NCBI GenBank assembly: GCA_030386875.1
Contig: CM059568.1
Coordinates: 14,324,316 to 14,388,315 of the forward strand
DNA: 64,000 nucleotides
Direction: 5' to 3'
DNA from: Morinoia aosen
Lineage: Eukaryota > Arthropoda > Malacostraca > Amphipoda > Talitridae
This document shows, in pieces, positions 1-11,300 of this stretch (positions are counted from its first letter, which is position 1; each line of letters begins with the position of its first letter). The notes under the pieces were generated by a model. The model saw nothing but the letters and a program-made list of their open reading frames with translations, ran no database searches and was not told the DNA's origin. The position numbers were made by a program, and so were the translations under genes.

Positions 1-837
1 ATTGTATTTTTCCAAACCTTTCAAGCTCATTTCACAGCTGATGACATTTCAACTATAAAGTTTGATATTTTATCGACCAGCCCTCAATTAGCGACCGCAG
101 GTCCTGTTAACAGTAAAAATTAGAAAAAATCGAAAGAAAAGAGAAATTAAGGATTTGCGGTAACATCTAAATTCGGACAAAATCAAAGTCTAAGCAAAAA
201 AACTTTAGAAGAAATCACATACGAATTCAAGTAGATTAAACCAGACAATTCGAACATCAGAATCTTTTAATTACGCAATAGATGACAAGGAACTGTCATA
301 AATTAATTATTGATTCATGCTGAAAATATAATTGAATTTGTATGACTAGGAGCACTACAAATTCAGCATGAGCCCATAATTGAACATACTGGAGCACAAT
401 TCCTTAAGTCAAGCTCGCCTAAACATTTGATGCAAATAACACAAACTATTTAACGCTGTAAAATAGGGCAAGGTGAGGATACAATACTGTCAGACAACTA
501 TCAGTAAGTAAAAAAATATAAATATAATTTGCTACAATGAATTGACGTACACACAAACTTTCAATTAAATAAATAATATCTACTTGTTTTAACAAGCTAT
601 GCCAATTCTAGGGCAGAATCAATAACCTCGAGATTTTCAGAACTTGAGTAATAAATTCCTAATCCTTTCCATTGGTTTGCTGGTATCCAAAACCAATAAC
701 TGAGTGTTATTTGCATAGGATACGAGCTAAAACAGTTCATTTCTCATGAGCGATGTGATATTTGACAGAAACTTTGGAATGAGAATTGTTCTAAATTGGA
801 AGTCCTTTTTTACGACGAACGACCTAACAACATAACT
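1..837. other. No gene seen
   Basis: AT-rich sequence downstream of P1, which lies on the minus strand. No open frame with coding character, repeat array or RNA gene was recognised. Confidence 0.6.
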
Positions 838-1123
838 TTCTCCACTTTTTGGGAGCCGGGAGTAAAGCTCTCTAGACAGTAATTTTTGTACATATCACAT
901 GTTTTGTTAATTTAATACGCAATAATTTGAAAAATCTAGTTTCATCTCTTCCTAAATGGCCGCCTGAAGCCTCAAAGATTCTCCACTTTTCGGGAGCTGG
1001 GAGAAGAGCTCTCTAGGCGATAGTTATTGTACATATCACATAATTCGTTAATTTCCTACGCGAGAATTGTGAAGATCAGATCTAGTTTCCTCGCTTGCTG
1101 ACCGGCCGCCTGAAGCCTCCAAG
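838..1123 (-). repeat. Tandem duplication of the P1 3' end
   Basis: Two imperfect direct copies, about 838-977 and 979-1123. Both contain TCCACTTTT, GGGAGC, GAGCTCTCTAG, TTGTACATATCACAT and GCCGCCTGAAGCCTC. The right copy is the real 3' end of P1: it holds the last codons, the TAG and the 3' UTR. The left copy repeats the same bases with substitutions and small indels and no longer keeps the P1 C-terminal codons. It is a decayed partial duplicate lying in the P1 3' flank. Confidence 0.8.
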
Positions 1124-1679
1124 CTTGAACTGTCGCCGTCTGACGGGTCCAAATCTGCCGGACCCGCGAGGTCGGGCAGGGCTGCGAGCGACGCGGTGGC
1201 CGATGTTGGAGTCCGACTCTGTGTAGTCAGTGAATGTTCCAACATCAGCTGCTTCAGGTTCAGAGTCGTAATAGTAATCAGGGTCTTGTTCGAATCCCAC
1301 GGCGTTAGGGTCCGACCCGGCTCCTTCTGCAACGCCAGCTTCCACGGCGTCAAATTGGGTCTCGGCATCGCCCGCAAAATCCACCGCATCCTCGAAAGTT
1401 GGGTCTTCTTGACCGAGCTGCGGCATGGGCGCCGCCGTGGCGAAAGCCACACATGCAGCCACGGTAACGAGTTTCATTGCGATCTGGAACAAATAGAGAA
1501 CTTGGTTATAAATTGATGAATTTCCTCCTGAAGCTCGTTTACATTGAGGTATTGAGAATTAATTCCAAAAGAATGCAAATTTTGATTATTGTTCAGAAAA
1601 GAGTTTGTGCTGGTGAAGGAACACGAACAAATATGAAATAAGATCGTTCATTTCTTCTATTAATACTCACCATGTTCAT
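1082..1679 (-). CDS. P1: secreted acidic-propeptide / Arg-rich peptide precursor
   Basis: Two coding exons are inferred: 1671-1679 (Met-Asn-Met, then donor GTGAGT) and 1082-1483 (acceptor TTTGTTCCAG), joined in phase 0 over a 187-bp intron. The product is 136 aa. Residues 1-20 form a signal peptide with a hydrophobic core and an A-T-A cleavage site before A-P-M-P. Residues 21-103 are a strongly acidic propeptide with about 20 Asp/Glu and a Tyr triplet. The propeptide ends in H-R-V-A-R, a minimal furin-type R-x-x-R site. The last 33 residues have nine Arg, two Lys and no acidic residue, and end in S-K-R-G-N. This layout is typical of cationic host-defence peptide precursors, where the acidic part masks the basic peptide. 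I recognise no named family. An antimicrobial role is inference; a matrix-binding or signalling peptide remains possible. P2 is its close paralogue. Confidence 0.82.
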
Positions 1680-1820
1680 TTTTGTAGTTTCGTAGTTATG
1701 AATTCTTGAGTACAGTTGCAATACTTGAGATAGCAGTTGCTGAAATGGCAGCAGGTCAGATTGTAGTTGTTGTCTGCTTGACTCGATGAGTGCAATTGAC
1801 TTTCGGAGGCAAGCGCTCGC

Positions 1821-1828
1821 CTTATATA
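1821..1828 (-). promoter_or_regulatory. TATA box of P1
   Basis: TATATAAG on the minus strand, about 150 nt upstream of the P1 start codon. A start site some 30 nt downstream would give a 5' UTR of about 115 nt. No clear kappa-B-type site was recognised by eye in the adjacent upstream sequence. Confidence 0.65.
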
Positions 1829-1859
1829 CAAGTCGGCCGCCAATGCACGAGCGGGCCAC

Positions 1860-3417
1860 AAAAAGCTGCCCTCAAACTCCACAATCTTGGTAAGTCAGAA
1901 TTCTCTGCATACTAGTTTGAGCCAGAAAACTACACTGGGCACAAAGAAAAATTCCGTTTTTTTACTTCTTGCACGGATGCATTCGTACTCTAAAGGTAGA
2001 ATATGTGAATGGTTTTACGTACAGTTTACTTGCTTCTAATACTCCAGTCCAAGCATGAAATTTATGCAGCTTCTCACATAACTCCAACCGCATTCTTCAC
2101 TAATATGTTCACAAGATATAGACCTGAATTAAGACGAGAGAAGGTTCTTTTAACTTCATACAAATCTAATATTGTTTCGCATTTATTGCTTATGAAATGC
2201 GCAGTAGCGCTCGTTTCAAGCACAGTTTTACACTTCGTGAAACAGGATTAGCTTCAACGATGTAATGTTCTTCTCAATAAATTAGATTTAAATCGTGATG
2301 ACGTGATTTAATTACGATGGCAACCGATGTCCAAGCTATAATGATTACTTTAAGTATGTTTGAAATCGATGCAAATTTGTCAGCCGAGGCGGTCGTCAAT
2401 AGACAACATCGCAGCTGAATATGCAACAGCCCTCATCACTCACAAGCCTATTCTCAAAATAGTTTTGTTCACAGCTGTGAAAATAACGATACGAACTTCC
2501 TCGATCGATTATCAATGCAAATTAAAAGTTTCTGTGATGATTTGCTAAATTTTCCTGATGTTATTTCACAAATCTTGGGAGTATGTTCGCTGTTGAAAAT
2601 ATTTCGACGAATCTTTTAGGTTCACTGAAAAGTTTAAAGCTTTTTTCCTATTTGAAAATGTTCCAGCAGATTTTTTTGGTTTATCGTGAAGCCGTTTTTG
2701 ATTTTCCTCAGTGCCACGTTTTCTGATGAAATGCTAAGCTTTGAGTATTGTTACGCATAAATTTTGTGATGCAAACCTATCCCCATATTTAATTAAATGC
2801 TATTATTTCTTCGTGATCCACTAATTTCATTATTCTGTTTCATAGATAATCATTTTTCATTCCACTGTCATAAAGAAAATCATATTCATCCACGCAATTT
2901 TTCGTGATTTTATGACCACGACAACAGTAAAATAATTAAATAAATCTATCCAAAAAAATGTGCTCTGAAATTCACAACGTATCAGTGCTCAGTGAAGATT
3001 GAAATGAAAAATAGATGGTATTCATTTATGAAATTTTCTCTATAGTGGTCACTTCTAGCTTTAATGAAAGAGCTAAACTAAAATCCATTCAAACACAAGC
3101 TCATTTTCAAATTCAATACGTAAAGTGATAAGCGAAGTTTGAAAACGACTTGACAAAAGGTAAAAGTACTTCTGGTAGAGTGATCTTTGGCAATTGAGTT
3201 CATCAGCCCCTTCTACGTTGTTCATCCGCACGTATATACTCAGGCAGTGACCACACAGCAACAAGAGAGCGTGAGTGAGTCAGCAAATGCTGAGGTGAAA
3301 CTTACCGACCCTTTGATTTGTACAGCTCACCGAGTGGTCTGATCTTCATTGTAGATAATGTGGTGCGCTGACATGCGGTAATCGCTCTGAAGTTTTCTAG
3401 CGTGGTCTAATGTTTAC
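1860..3417. other. No gene seen
   Basis: AT-rich intergenic DNA upstream of P1. The short open frames here lack signal peptides, recognisable domains or supported splice sites. Confidence 0.55.
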
Positions 3418-3660
3418 CGATCGACGCCGATGTTAACTGATATAAACTATAACGAGCCGATGTTAACTCTTATAAATTCATGTAGCCAGATGTAGACCAA
3501 TGCAAAATAAGCTAATTCATTAAAACTTACGCAAGCCGATGTAAACTTATGTATACCAACGCAGGCCGATAAAAAGCGATGTTAGCTGATTTTAACTGAT
3601 ATAGACCGATGCAAACCAACACAAAGTGACATTAATTGATGTAAACTGATGCTGCAAGCC
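3418..3660. repeat. Degenerate short-period repeat (GATGTAAAC-like)
   Basis: Many loose copies of CCGATGTTAACTGATATAAA-like words (GATGTTAAC, GATGTAAAC, GATGCAAACC) follow each other with irregular spacing. It reads as an old, decayed minisatellite of roughly 15-20 bp period. It has no coding capacity. Confidence 0.6.
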
Positions 3661-6158
3661 CGAGTAAACTCTCCTAAGCCAGGGACTGCTGCCACCAGAA
3701 TGCACCTCCACGCGTCCGATAGCTGCACTCTGCCCAGCTGATGCATTAATATGTTTATTTTGAGGTTTTATGTGTCGCAATGTAGTCATCTCTTTCTAAA
3801 TTCTTGTGTCAACGTAAAATGTAGCATTGGCATTTGTCGATCACGAAATTTTCTTTTCTAATAATCGTAAAACTTAAATTTATATCGCCAGTTTCCTAGA
3901 AAGTCTAGCAGCAACTTTCGTGCGAAGGTGGAACGATATTTTTCCAATGTGAAGGAGGTATTTTACTTGGTTAGCTTCTCACAATATCTTATCTGCCATT
4001 GGATGGAAGCGAAGATGGTTTCTCCCTTTGATGAGGTAAAAGTTTATTCAAGCAAACACGTTAAATTCTCCTGAGAGTTGCCTCCATTTAAGTGGATTTT
4101 AGAACCAAAATCACTCTGGCGGAAATTCACTTCCCATTTCTCGAAGTTTCCTCTTGGGGCGCTGCGAAATTCCAGTCCACGCACCCAATATCTGCTGTAA
4201 TCCAGATACCCATTCTGGTGCTCACCAAGCAATGAGCTCCTTAAAATAGCATATCCAGTTTCGCATCGAACGATCTCCTCAAGCCATACTAAGAAGCTCA
4301 ATAAAAACTTACCCAAATAGTTATTACGTTTTTGATGCCAGCGAGCGAGCGAGCGACGGGATGCGAGCGACCAGCCTTGCGATCCGCGCAATCTTTTGCA
4401 AGCTGTTCAGGGCAACAAGATTTGCCTCTTTGTGGCCAAAACGTTCTGATTTCTCCTTTTCCAAAGTTAATTTGTCCATGAAGATTACCAGGCATCTGGT
4501 AACCTTGCTAGGCTGTCAAGGTTTTAAAGACCATTTTTAAGACAGGCGAAATTTGCGCATATCGGCCATAAAAAAACAATCTGGTAACCATGGCTACACG
4601 TGTGTTTGTGGTTCGCTGCACAGAAGCAGCTATTGAAGGTAAACTGCGGGTAAACCCACAAGCCTTAAAAGTATATTGATAATCGTCGCTTTTTGCAGCA
4701 AAAGAACTTCTCCATCACAAATGCGTATCCGCTGAAGCGCAACGCTTCTGTGTCAGAGAGATCGGTCATTAAACAGAACCGAATTAAGTGAACTAGTTGT
4801 TTTACAGCTCAATCTTCATCGGTTGTTTCAAAACGGGACTTTGAGCACCGAGTGCTGTAAGTTACACACCATCACTTCATAGTGATCTGAAGGAATCAGG
4901 GTGTGAAAGCATGAAAGATCGATTACTTAGAGTTATTTGTTTGTAAATTCTGGCAAGATCGATTACTCTGGGTCGTATTTTGTAAGTACACCGCTGTAGC
5001 TCAGGACTATTGAACTCAAGGTCAAACAGTAAACTCTTCAGTGAAATAAGTCAATGAACTATTTTGGTCGAAGCTCGGGAGTAGAAAGTGTCTCAGACCT
5101 GCTTGATTCCGTCTGACGAGCATGACCATCTTTGTCTTGAAAATTAGATAAGTTTTTGTGGTACTTTTATCGTTTCACTGCCTCGGAAGCTCCGGAGAAG
5201 CTCACCTTCATTCAGGTCTCGAGTGTTTGTGGAATGTATAATGAACATGACATCAATTGAAGTAAATTTGAAGGTCACTCATAGTACTTGAAAATTTTCT
5301 ATCAATTGTGACTGGATATTCACTAGGGTTATTACCCTCACATGCATGGACGGTACAGATGATGCTTATATTCTTTGAACAGTCACTTTTGTTCACACTC
5401 GTTCAGTCAATGCCACGAACTTCAATCGGCAAGAAGAAAAACTATTTTTCATAAAACCATCTTATTTAAGAAAGAATTTCTTACGCTGTATAGCGATAAA
5501 GAAGAGAATTTGGTGATGGCTTAGCGGACGTTTTTATATCGAATTGTAATGCCTTAATTTGATGCATGTGACGTTGTATATCAGGTGCTTTTCTTTTGTT
5601 TTACCTTAACGTGAAGAAATTTCATGAACTCAATGAAACTAAAAAAAAACAAGCCTGAATTGTGTCAATTGTCAATATGTAACAAGTCGGTTGCTTAAAT
5701 CTGAATCAGTGATTTACTATGTAGCCAGGGAAGATGAAAACGTTTGATAGAAAAATATATTTATTTAAAGCTTGAACACGCATCTTGCTGCTCAACACAC
5801 GCAGAGCGTCGAAATTGGAGTTAAAGAGAGCTACTCTCGGATGGGGTACGTAAAACAGATTCAGGGTAACCAAAAAACTTTGTTTCGAGGATGACTGCGA
5901 ATAATTAAAGCGAATTCTACCTCCGCGACGTTACTAGAACACAAATTATATAGACACATTCTAATAAAATTTGCAACTAATGCAATTATTTCAATTTGAA
6001 ACATGAAGATTTACATTTTGTACCAATACTGAAACCATAATATTTGCATTTTGTAAAACTCGTTGCCCTAACTCATTGTTCACATAGCTGTCCCTTGAGT
6101 TTCACTTGTGATTTTTGAAGGTACTGAAGAGCCAGCGTAACACATCGATACTACCAAT
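3661..6158. other. No gene seen; scattered TE-like motifs
   Basis: No convincing gene. Two copies of the word ATCTGGTAAC (near 4495 and 4572) recur in the inverted-repeat element at 36442-36627. This suggests old copies of the same short transposon family around 4490-4585. Confidence 0.45.
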
Positions 6159-6161
6159 GTA

Positions 6162-6238
6162 CAGGGTGCGCCAGTAAATCCTGCATTTTCAGGCGTCCAC
6201 AGCCCTCTCAAAAATGCAGGATTGACTGTCGCACCCTG
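6162..6238. mobile_element. 77-bp MITE with TA duplication
   Basis: Terminal inverted repeats CAGGGTGCG...CGCACCCTG, extended inward by AATCCTGCATTTT and AAAATGCAGGATT, leave only a short loop. TA lies immediately outside both ends (6160-6161 and 6239-6240). TA target duplication and CAGGG-type ends fit a Tc1/mariner-derived miniature element. Confidence 0.75.
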
Positions 6239-6240
6239 TA

Positions 6241-6780
6241 TTACAACGTTAGTCGCTTAGTAAAGAATGTCTTAATTTATAATATCTCTGCGAAATGTTG
6301 CGCAGAAAGCGTTGAAATTAAGAAATCTACGAAAATAAATACTATAGAGATTCTAAAAATGTTTCTTTCTATAAATACAATCAAGACAGTAGAGTAGAAA
6401 AATAAGTTAGCATACAAATTACACACTGGCGCTTCTCATACGAAGCTCTGTCGATTACATCACTGCTTTGAAAACGTTGAATAAATCTTTAACATCTTTT
6501 GTTCTTCCCCTCTCTAAGTATTTTCACCTTGGAAACTGTTTTGTAATAAGCATTAAAATGTTTGTAATAGTTCAATTGGTTTCACTCGTTATTTGGAACG
6601 CCATATCGGATATTAAAGTTATTTCATGATTCATTCAGCAAATGTTACGTAAAAAACCAACGAAAAATTTTTCCTCAAAATGCTGCAGTAAAATTAAGGC
6701 AGTATCCGTGGAGGAACGAGCCAAATTTTAGTAAAACATCCCCGAGTCTTTGATCAAGCGTTTCTAACATCCTTGTTTGA
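6241..6780. other. No gene seen; P2 3' flank
   Basis: AT-rich flank. Similarity to the P1 3' flank begins at about 6784 with the words GGAGCTAGGAGAAGAGC and GAGCTCTCTAGGCGATA. Confidence 0.5.
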
Positions 6781-6876
6781 GTTTTCAGGAGCTAGGAGAA
6801 GAGCTCTCTAGGCGATAATTCTTGTACATATCGCATAATTCGTTAATTTACTACACGAGAATTGTGAAGATCAGAT

Positions 6877-7450
6877 CTAGTTTCCTCGCTTGCTGACCGG
6901 CCGCCTGAAGCCTCCGAGTTTGAACTGCCGCCGTCTGACGGGTCCAAATCTGCCGGACCCGCGAGGTCGGGCAGGGCTGCGAGCGGCGCGGTGGCCGATG
7001 TTGGAGTCCGTCTCTGTGTAGTCAGTGAATGTTCCAACATCGGCTGCTTCAGGTTCAGAGTCGTAATAGTAATCTGGGTCTTGGGCGTTAGGGTCCGACT
7101 CGGCTCCTTCTGCAACGCCAGCTTCCACGGCGTCAAATTGGGTCTCGGCATCGCCGGCAAAATCCACCGCATCCTCGAAAGTTGGGTCTTCTTGACCGAG
7201 CTGGGGCATGGGCGCTGCCGCAGCGAAAGCCACGCACGCCAATAAGGCAGTAATTTTCAAGGCGAACTGCAAGAAAAATTTTTTTAGCAATTTCTCCCAT
7301 ACTTTTTGTGAAGCTTCAAATCTGATTTCGATATCACGCCAAAGGCAGTACAAAAAGATGGTTTAAAAAGGCGAAATCTTATATCAAAGCATCACATCGC
7401 GATAATGCAGAAAATTTGTCACTTTTTTGAGTCTAACTCACCATGTTCAT
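6877..7450 (-). CDS. P2: paralogue of P1, Arg-rich peptide precursor
   Basis: Coding exons 7442-7450 (Met-Asn-Met, donor GTGAGT) and 6877-7266 (acceptor TTCTTGCAG) are joined in phase 0 over a 175-bp intron. The product is 132 aa. A 20-residue signal peptide ends A-A-A before A-P-M-P. A 79-residue propeptide with about 21 Asp/Glu ends in H-R-A-A-R. The 33-residue Arg-rich C-terminus is identical in protein to that of P1. Against P1 the propeptide lacks four residues (V-G-F-E) and has a few substitutions. The mature part differs only by three synonymous changes. The signal peptide and intron have diverged much more than the rest. The role is inferred as in P1: a secreted cationic peptide, perhaps antimicrobial. 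Confidence 0.82.
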
Positions 7451-7558
7451 TTTTGTGTTGTTGCTGTGTGGCGTTCTCACTCTAGAAATATCGCAACTGC
7501 AGTTGAAGTTATCTGCTTGACGGAGGCAGAGGTACTAAGTATCGAGGTCAAGATGTCG

Positions 7559-7566
7559 CCTTTATA
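7559..7566 (-). promoter_or_regulatory. TATA box of P2
   Basis: TATAAAGG on the minus strand, about 110 nt upstream of the P2 start codon, in a short GC-richer stretch. A start about 30 nt downstream gives a 5' UTR of roughly 85 nt. The upstream sequence is not similar to the P1 promoter. Confidence 0.65.
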
Positions 7567-7599
7567 AGCAGCGCAGTGGCCGTAGATTAGCGTACGAAA

Positions 7600-8240
7600 A
7601 AAGCAGCATCGCGTTTCGATGCACAAGCTTCCGAGTTGTCAAGATATTTCCAGTCTCAGGCAGCTGTTGCTAGTAAAAGTGGGACGGTGACTTCGGGAAG
7701 TGAGTTGCTTGACAGGAAAAGACGCTGTGATAGTGCACATCAGCAGTTACCAAACGCTTGCTTGAAGTATTCGGTACGAAATTTTGAAATGTAGCTACTT
7801 TTTACGAACATAATTGTTTTAAAGGCATGGTTGTGGAACAATTTTATTTTCACGCGCGCTGAAATGATCAAGATTCTAAAGCTTTTAAGAACTCAGCAGG
7901 TTGTTATTGTGGACAATCAAAGCCAAAGTTTTGTTATATTGTTTACTCAGATTACGATATGTGATATTCTTCGACACACTCAGTTTAACATACGTGATAT
8001 TCTATGATACATTCAGTTTATAATACGTGATATTTAATGATGAGACCACTTCAAATTAAGCGACGCTCTATTACGCCCAAAATTTGGAATATACGATTTA
8101 TACAAGTAAGGGAGATGAAAATGAGCTTATATTTCTTCAAAATTGAGCTTCGCCAATTCAATCTTTTCTGTTAAGGGTTGATGCGTTTAAGATATCCAAG
8201 ATAAAATGTCCTCAGGTTGGGGTTGGGCAACATAGAAGTC
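7600..8240. other. No gene seen
   Basis: P2 upstream region. It holds a small direct duplication around 7950-8035 (variants of ACGTGATATTC and ACATTCAGTTTA) and no gene. Confidence 0.5.
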
Positions 8241-8242
8241 TA

Positions 8243-8350
8243 CCCAGTAAAACTTTTTCGCCGGAGCATGCATGTTTTTCGCCGCCTAAGCGATATAATT
8301 ACTTGGGCGATGAAAAACATACAAGCCGGCCACGAAAAAGTTAGACTGGG
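8243..8350. mobile_element. 108-bp MITE with TA duplication
   Basis: The ends CCCAGTAAAACTTTTTCG and CGAAAAAGTTAGACTGGG are inverted repeats. A second inverted pair lies inside (CATGTTTTTCGCC and GGCGATGAAAAACAT). TA borders both ends (8241-8242 and 8351-8352). This is a non-autonomous Tc1/mariner-like hairpin element of a different family from the one at 6162. Confidence 0.72.
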
Positions 8351-8352
8351 TA

Positions 8353-11300
8353 TACGCCATATACAAAGTGGAAGAGGACTGTTCATTTGAGCTAGAGTGC
8401 TAGGAAGTACTTCCATAAGACCTTATCGAGTACTACAGGGAGCCAAAATTAGTTCAGCTTTGTAGTTCTTAACGGATGTAACTTGGAGCAGTTAGATAAG
8501 TAAAAACTTTCAAAAAAGATAATTCCTGTTTCCTAGCATCGTAAAGCTTATGCTTATATATTTGCTTTCATAACTCAATGGCTACGTACAATATTGGCTA
8601 CTGAAGTGAACAGATGATGCTTCAGTCTCCTAATTTCTCTGATTCAAACCCTATACAAACTATCAATCTAGAACCAAATAATTTCTTTACCGAAATGAAA
8701 GGCGACATTCGAATTTTTGCAAACACTGAAAAAGAAGTGAAGACTCACTAATTACGATCAAACCAGCTTTAGTTTCAAAATGAAATTCAACAATCGACTA
8801 TGAAATTCAGGAGTTAATTTCACACCAGTTTAGCCACACAATTATATAAACACTTATATTTGCACATGCGCTAGCAAAAAGTTAAATGTTAAATCCTCGA
8901 AAGTATCATTTTTGTACCACATAAATTAATAGCATGTTGCTCAACCACCGATTTTGCTATTTTTTACTTTACAATCATGAAAATGATACGTTGCTCAATC
9001 AAAGCTACTCCAAAAAAAAACATTGAAAACTTTATTACTTCGGCTAGTGTATACTTTGAATGTTTTTTACAACATGAACGTTAACTTGCGCAACGTATCA
9101 GCTTAGTATCTGCATCAAATTTGAGGTTCTATTTGAGGTATTGGAACAATAGATAACTGCGCAGCCAAGGTTCACGTCGTCTATTTTCTGAGCTTAACTG
9201 CGTGATGGGGTTGTTATTGCTACTCACACAGATCAATTCAGTGCATAACATCTGTGTGTCACATGAAAACAGGCACGTGGATAATAGAACACCTTTGTCA
9301 TGATAATTAAATAACGAATCTAATGAAAGCAAGCACCGTATGATGAACAATTTCCTTATGATGTATTTGTCAAACCTCGGCTATTTCATTGAAATGATCA
9401 TTTATTGTTGAGAAAAATAATTTGAAGTACTCTTGTTACTTCGCCATGTTGGAGAATGTTTCACTCCGTATGAAAAATTCGGAATACTTAAAACCTGTAA
9501 TAATTTATAGTCAGGAGGAGCGACTAGAAAACAATAGGAGTACGATGCAAAGTCTCATGCTTTGACCTTGCAGCTTCAGGACGGATGCTTTAAACTTGCA
9601 TGCGTACTCGTGTGCCGTTGAGTATTTCACCTGTATCCTATTTCTTTTTCGATCTATTAGGAAGTCATGGATACGTACGACTGTGCATTGACATATTTTG
9701 CGAAAAACATGAAAACATGAATAAACTTTGTACGTGCATGATAGCACAAAACTGTGAATGTTAGTATTGGCCCCAAAATTTGTTTCAATCTACATTATTA
9801 TCGAATGCCTGTACATGATTCTTTATATTAATGTGTAACGCATATCAATAGGCAGAGCAAAGATAGCAAACGTCATTACACTCAGCGCAAATAAATGTAA
9901 ATAATACATTTTCCTTACAAACCTTGGTTTTTCCAATACCCCAAAACTAGCATCACACCAGCAACTTTTAGGTTCCAATTATGTTTTGTTATGTCTTTCG
10001 TGTATTCTCTTCCGTATTTTTTCCTCCTTCACTCTTTGCCAATATTATCCCTCTGTTTCACTTCTAAACAAGGAACAGAATTTCAGCCAATTCACGAATA
10101 CTCAAGAAATTGCATACTCTCCTACAGCCCCCATTAACGTAACGTTCCACCACAACTCATATGACATCAAGCACCGTTAAACACTTTCCTTGCGACAGAA
10201 ACCTCTCAAGTTAATAAACAGGCACGGAGGCCAGCCTTGAAAATGTGTGAATCGTGGAACCACATCAGTGATCACTGGGTTGCAGCTTGAGGCGTAAAAA
10301 CTGACGAGGAAGATGATTTACTAACGCCAGTCAATGCCCGTCACCACAGAATTTCCTTATTGGTCAAGTGGAAGAGGCCACTTATCTACAGTTGATGGCA
10401 GTGATCATAGAAATATCGAGGCAGAACTAGGCATTACTATGATGATCGGTGCACCCTCTCGTGAGAGATGATTTGCCATTAGCTCTAGTCGCTATCTGCT
10501 AACATGAAATCAGATGCGCAGATGATTTGTATTTTTGAGACATTGTTTCCTCTAGAAGAGAAGCATTCTGGAAGACGCAGTTTTACGTTTGCTTTTAAAA
10601 TTATTTGGATCTCTCGCAGAGCAAAAAATGATTGACCGGACCCAACGGTTGCATCTGCAACTCAAAAACTTCGAAGGTAAACCCCCTAGAACAACTACGC
10701 GTCTAAACCTGGCCAGATAGTACCTGGCGTCCTCTTTATTAGTAGCATAGGAATGCAACTATTTCTATATTTAGATGCGCCAGTCTTGTTCGACGGCGAG
10801 CTACTTTTTTTAACTTGCCCGCCACAAATTTCAGACGCAGTGAGCACGCAAGAGAACGCGGATCACGCATCAGAGTCGTCCAAATGAGGCGAAGAGAATG
10901 CTGCCGTCTAGTTCTCAGAGCTAAAAGTTGATCGAGTGGCGTATATTGAGATTGGATATGAGTTTCTAAACATAGCGGCACGTCTGCACGCAAAACGGTC
11001 GTTTGAAGGTGACCTTAAGATCTATTTAAACACTTTGAATGATATTAGGCAATCTTCGAACGCAATTTAGATGTTTCGGGAAGTTCGCCGTATACAGTTG
11101 AACTCGCAATAAAGGCTCAGAACATGAGTGATTACAAACGTTTTCTTGCAAATGTACTCTCAAGTTGAGGAATTTGTATCAGTGTACGCCGATTTTGAAC
11201 GTTTTTTATTTCCGATTCTCTGTAAAACCGTGAACACGCCGTCTCTTTGAAAATGGTTGTTTCTAAAAATCATGCAATTCTTGCTTACCTAGAAAGGTTG

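Noticed and set aside
1048-1516. Other open frames over P1 (1048-1452 -, 1196-1516 +) and over P2 (6843-7172 -, 6991-7245 +)
   Set aside because: Shadows of the high-GC exon 2. Only the reported frame gives a signal peptide joined through matching splice sites in both paralogues.
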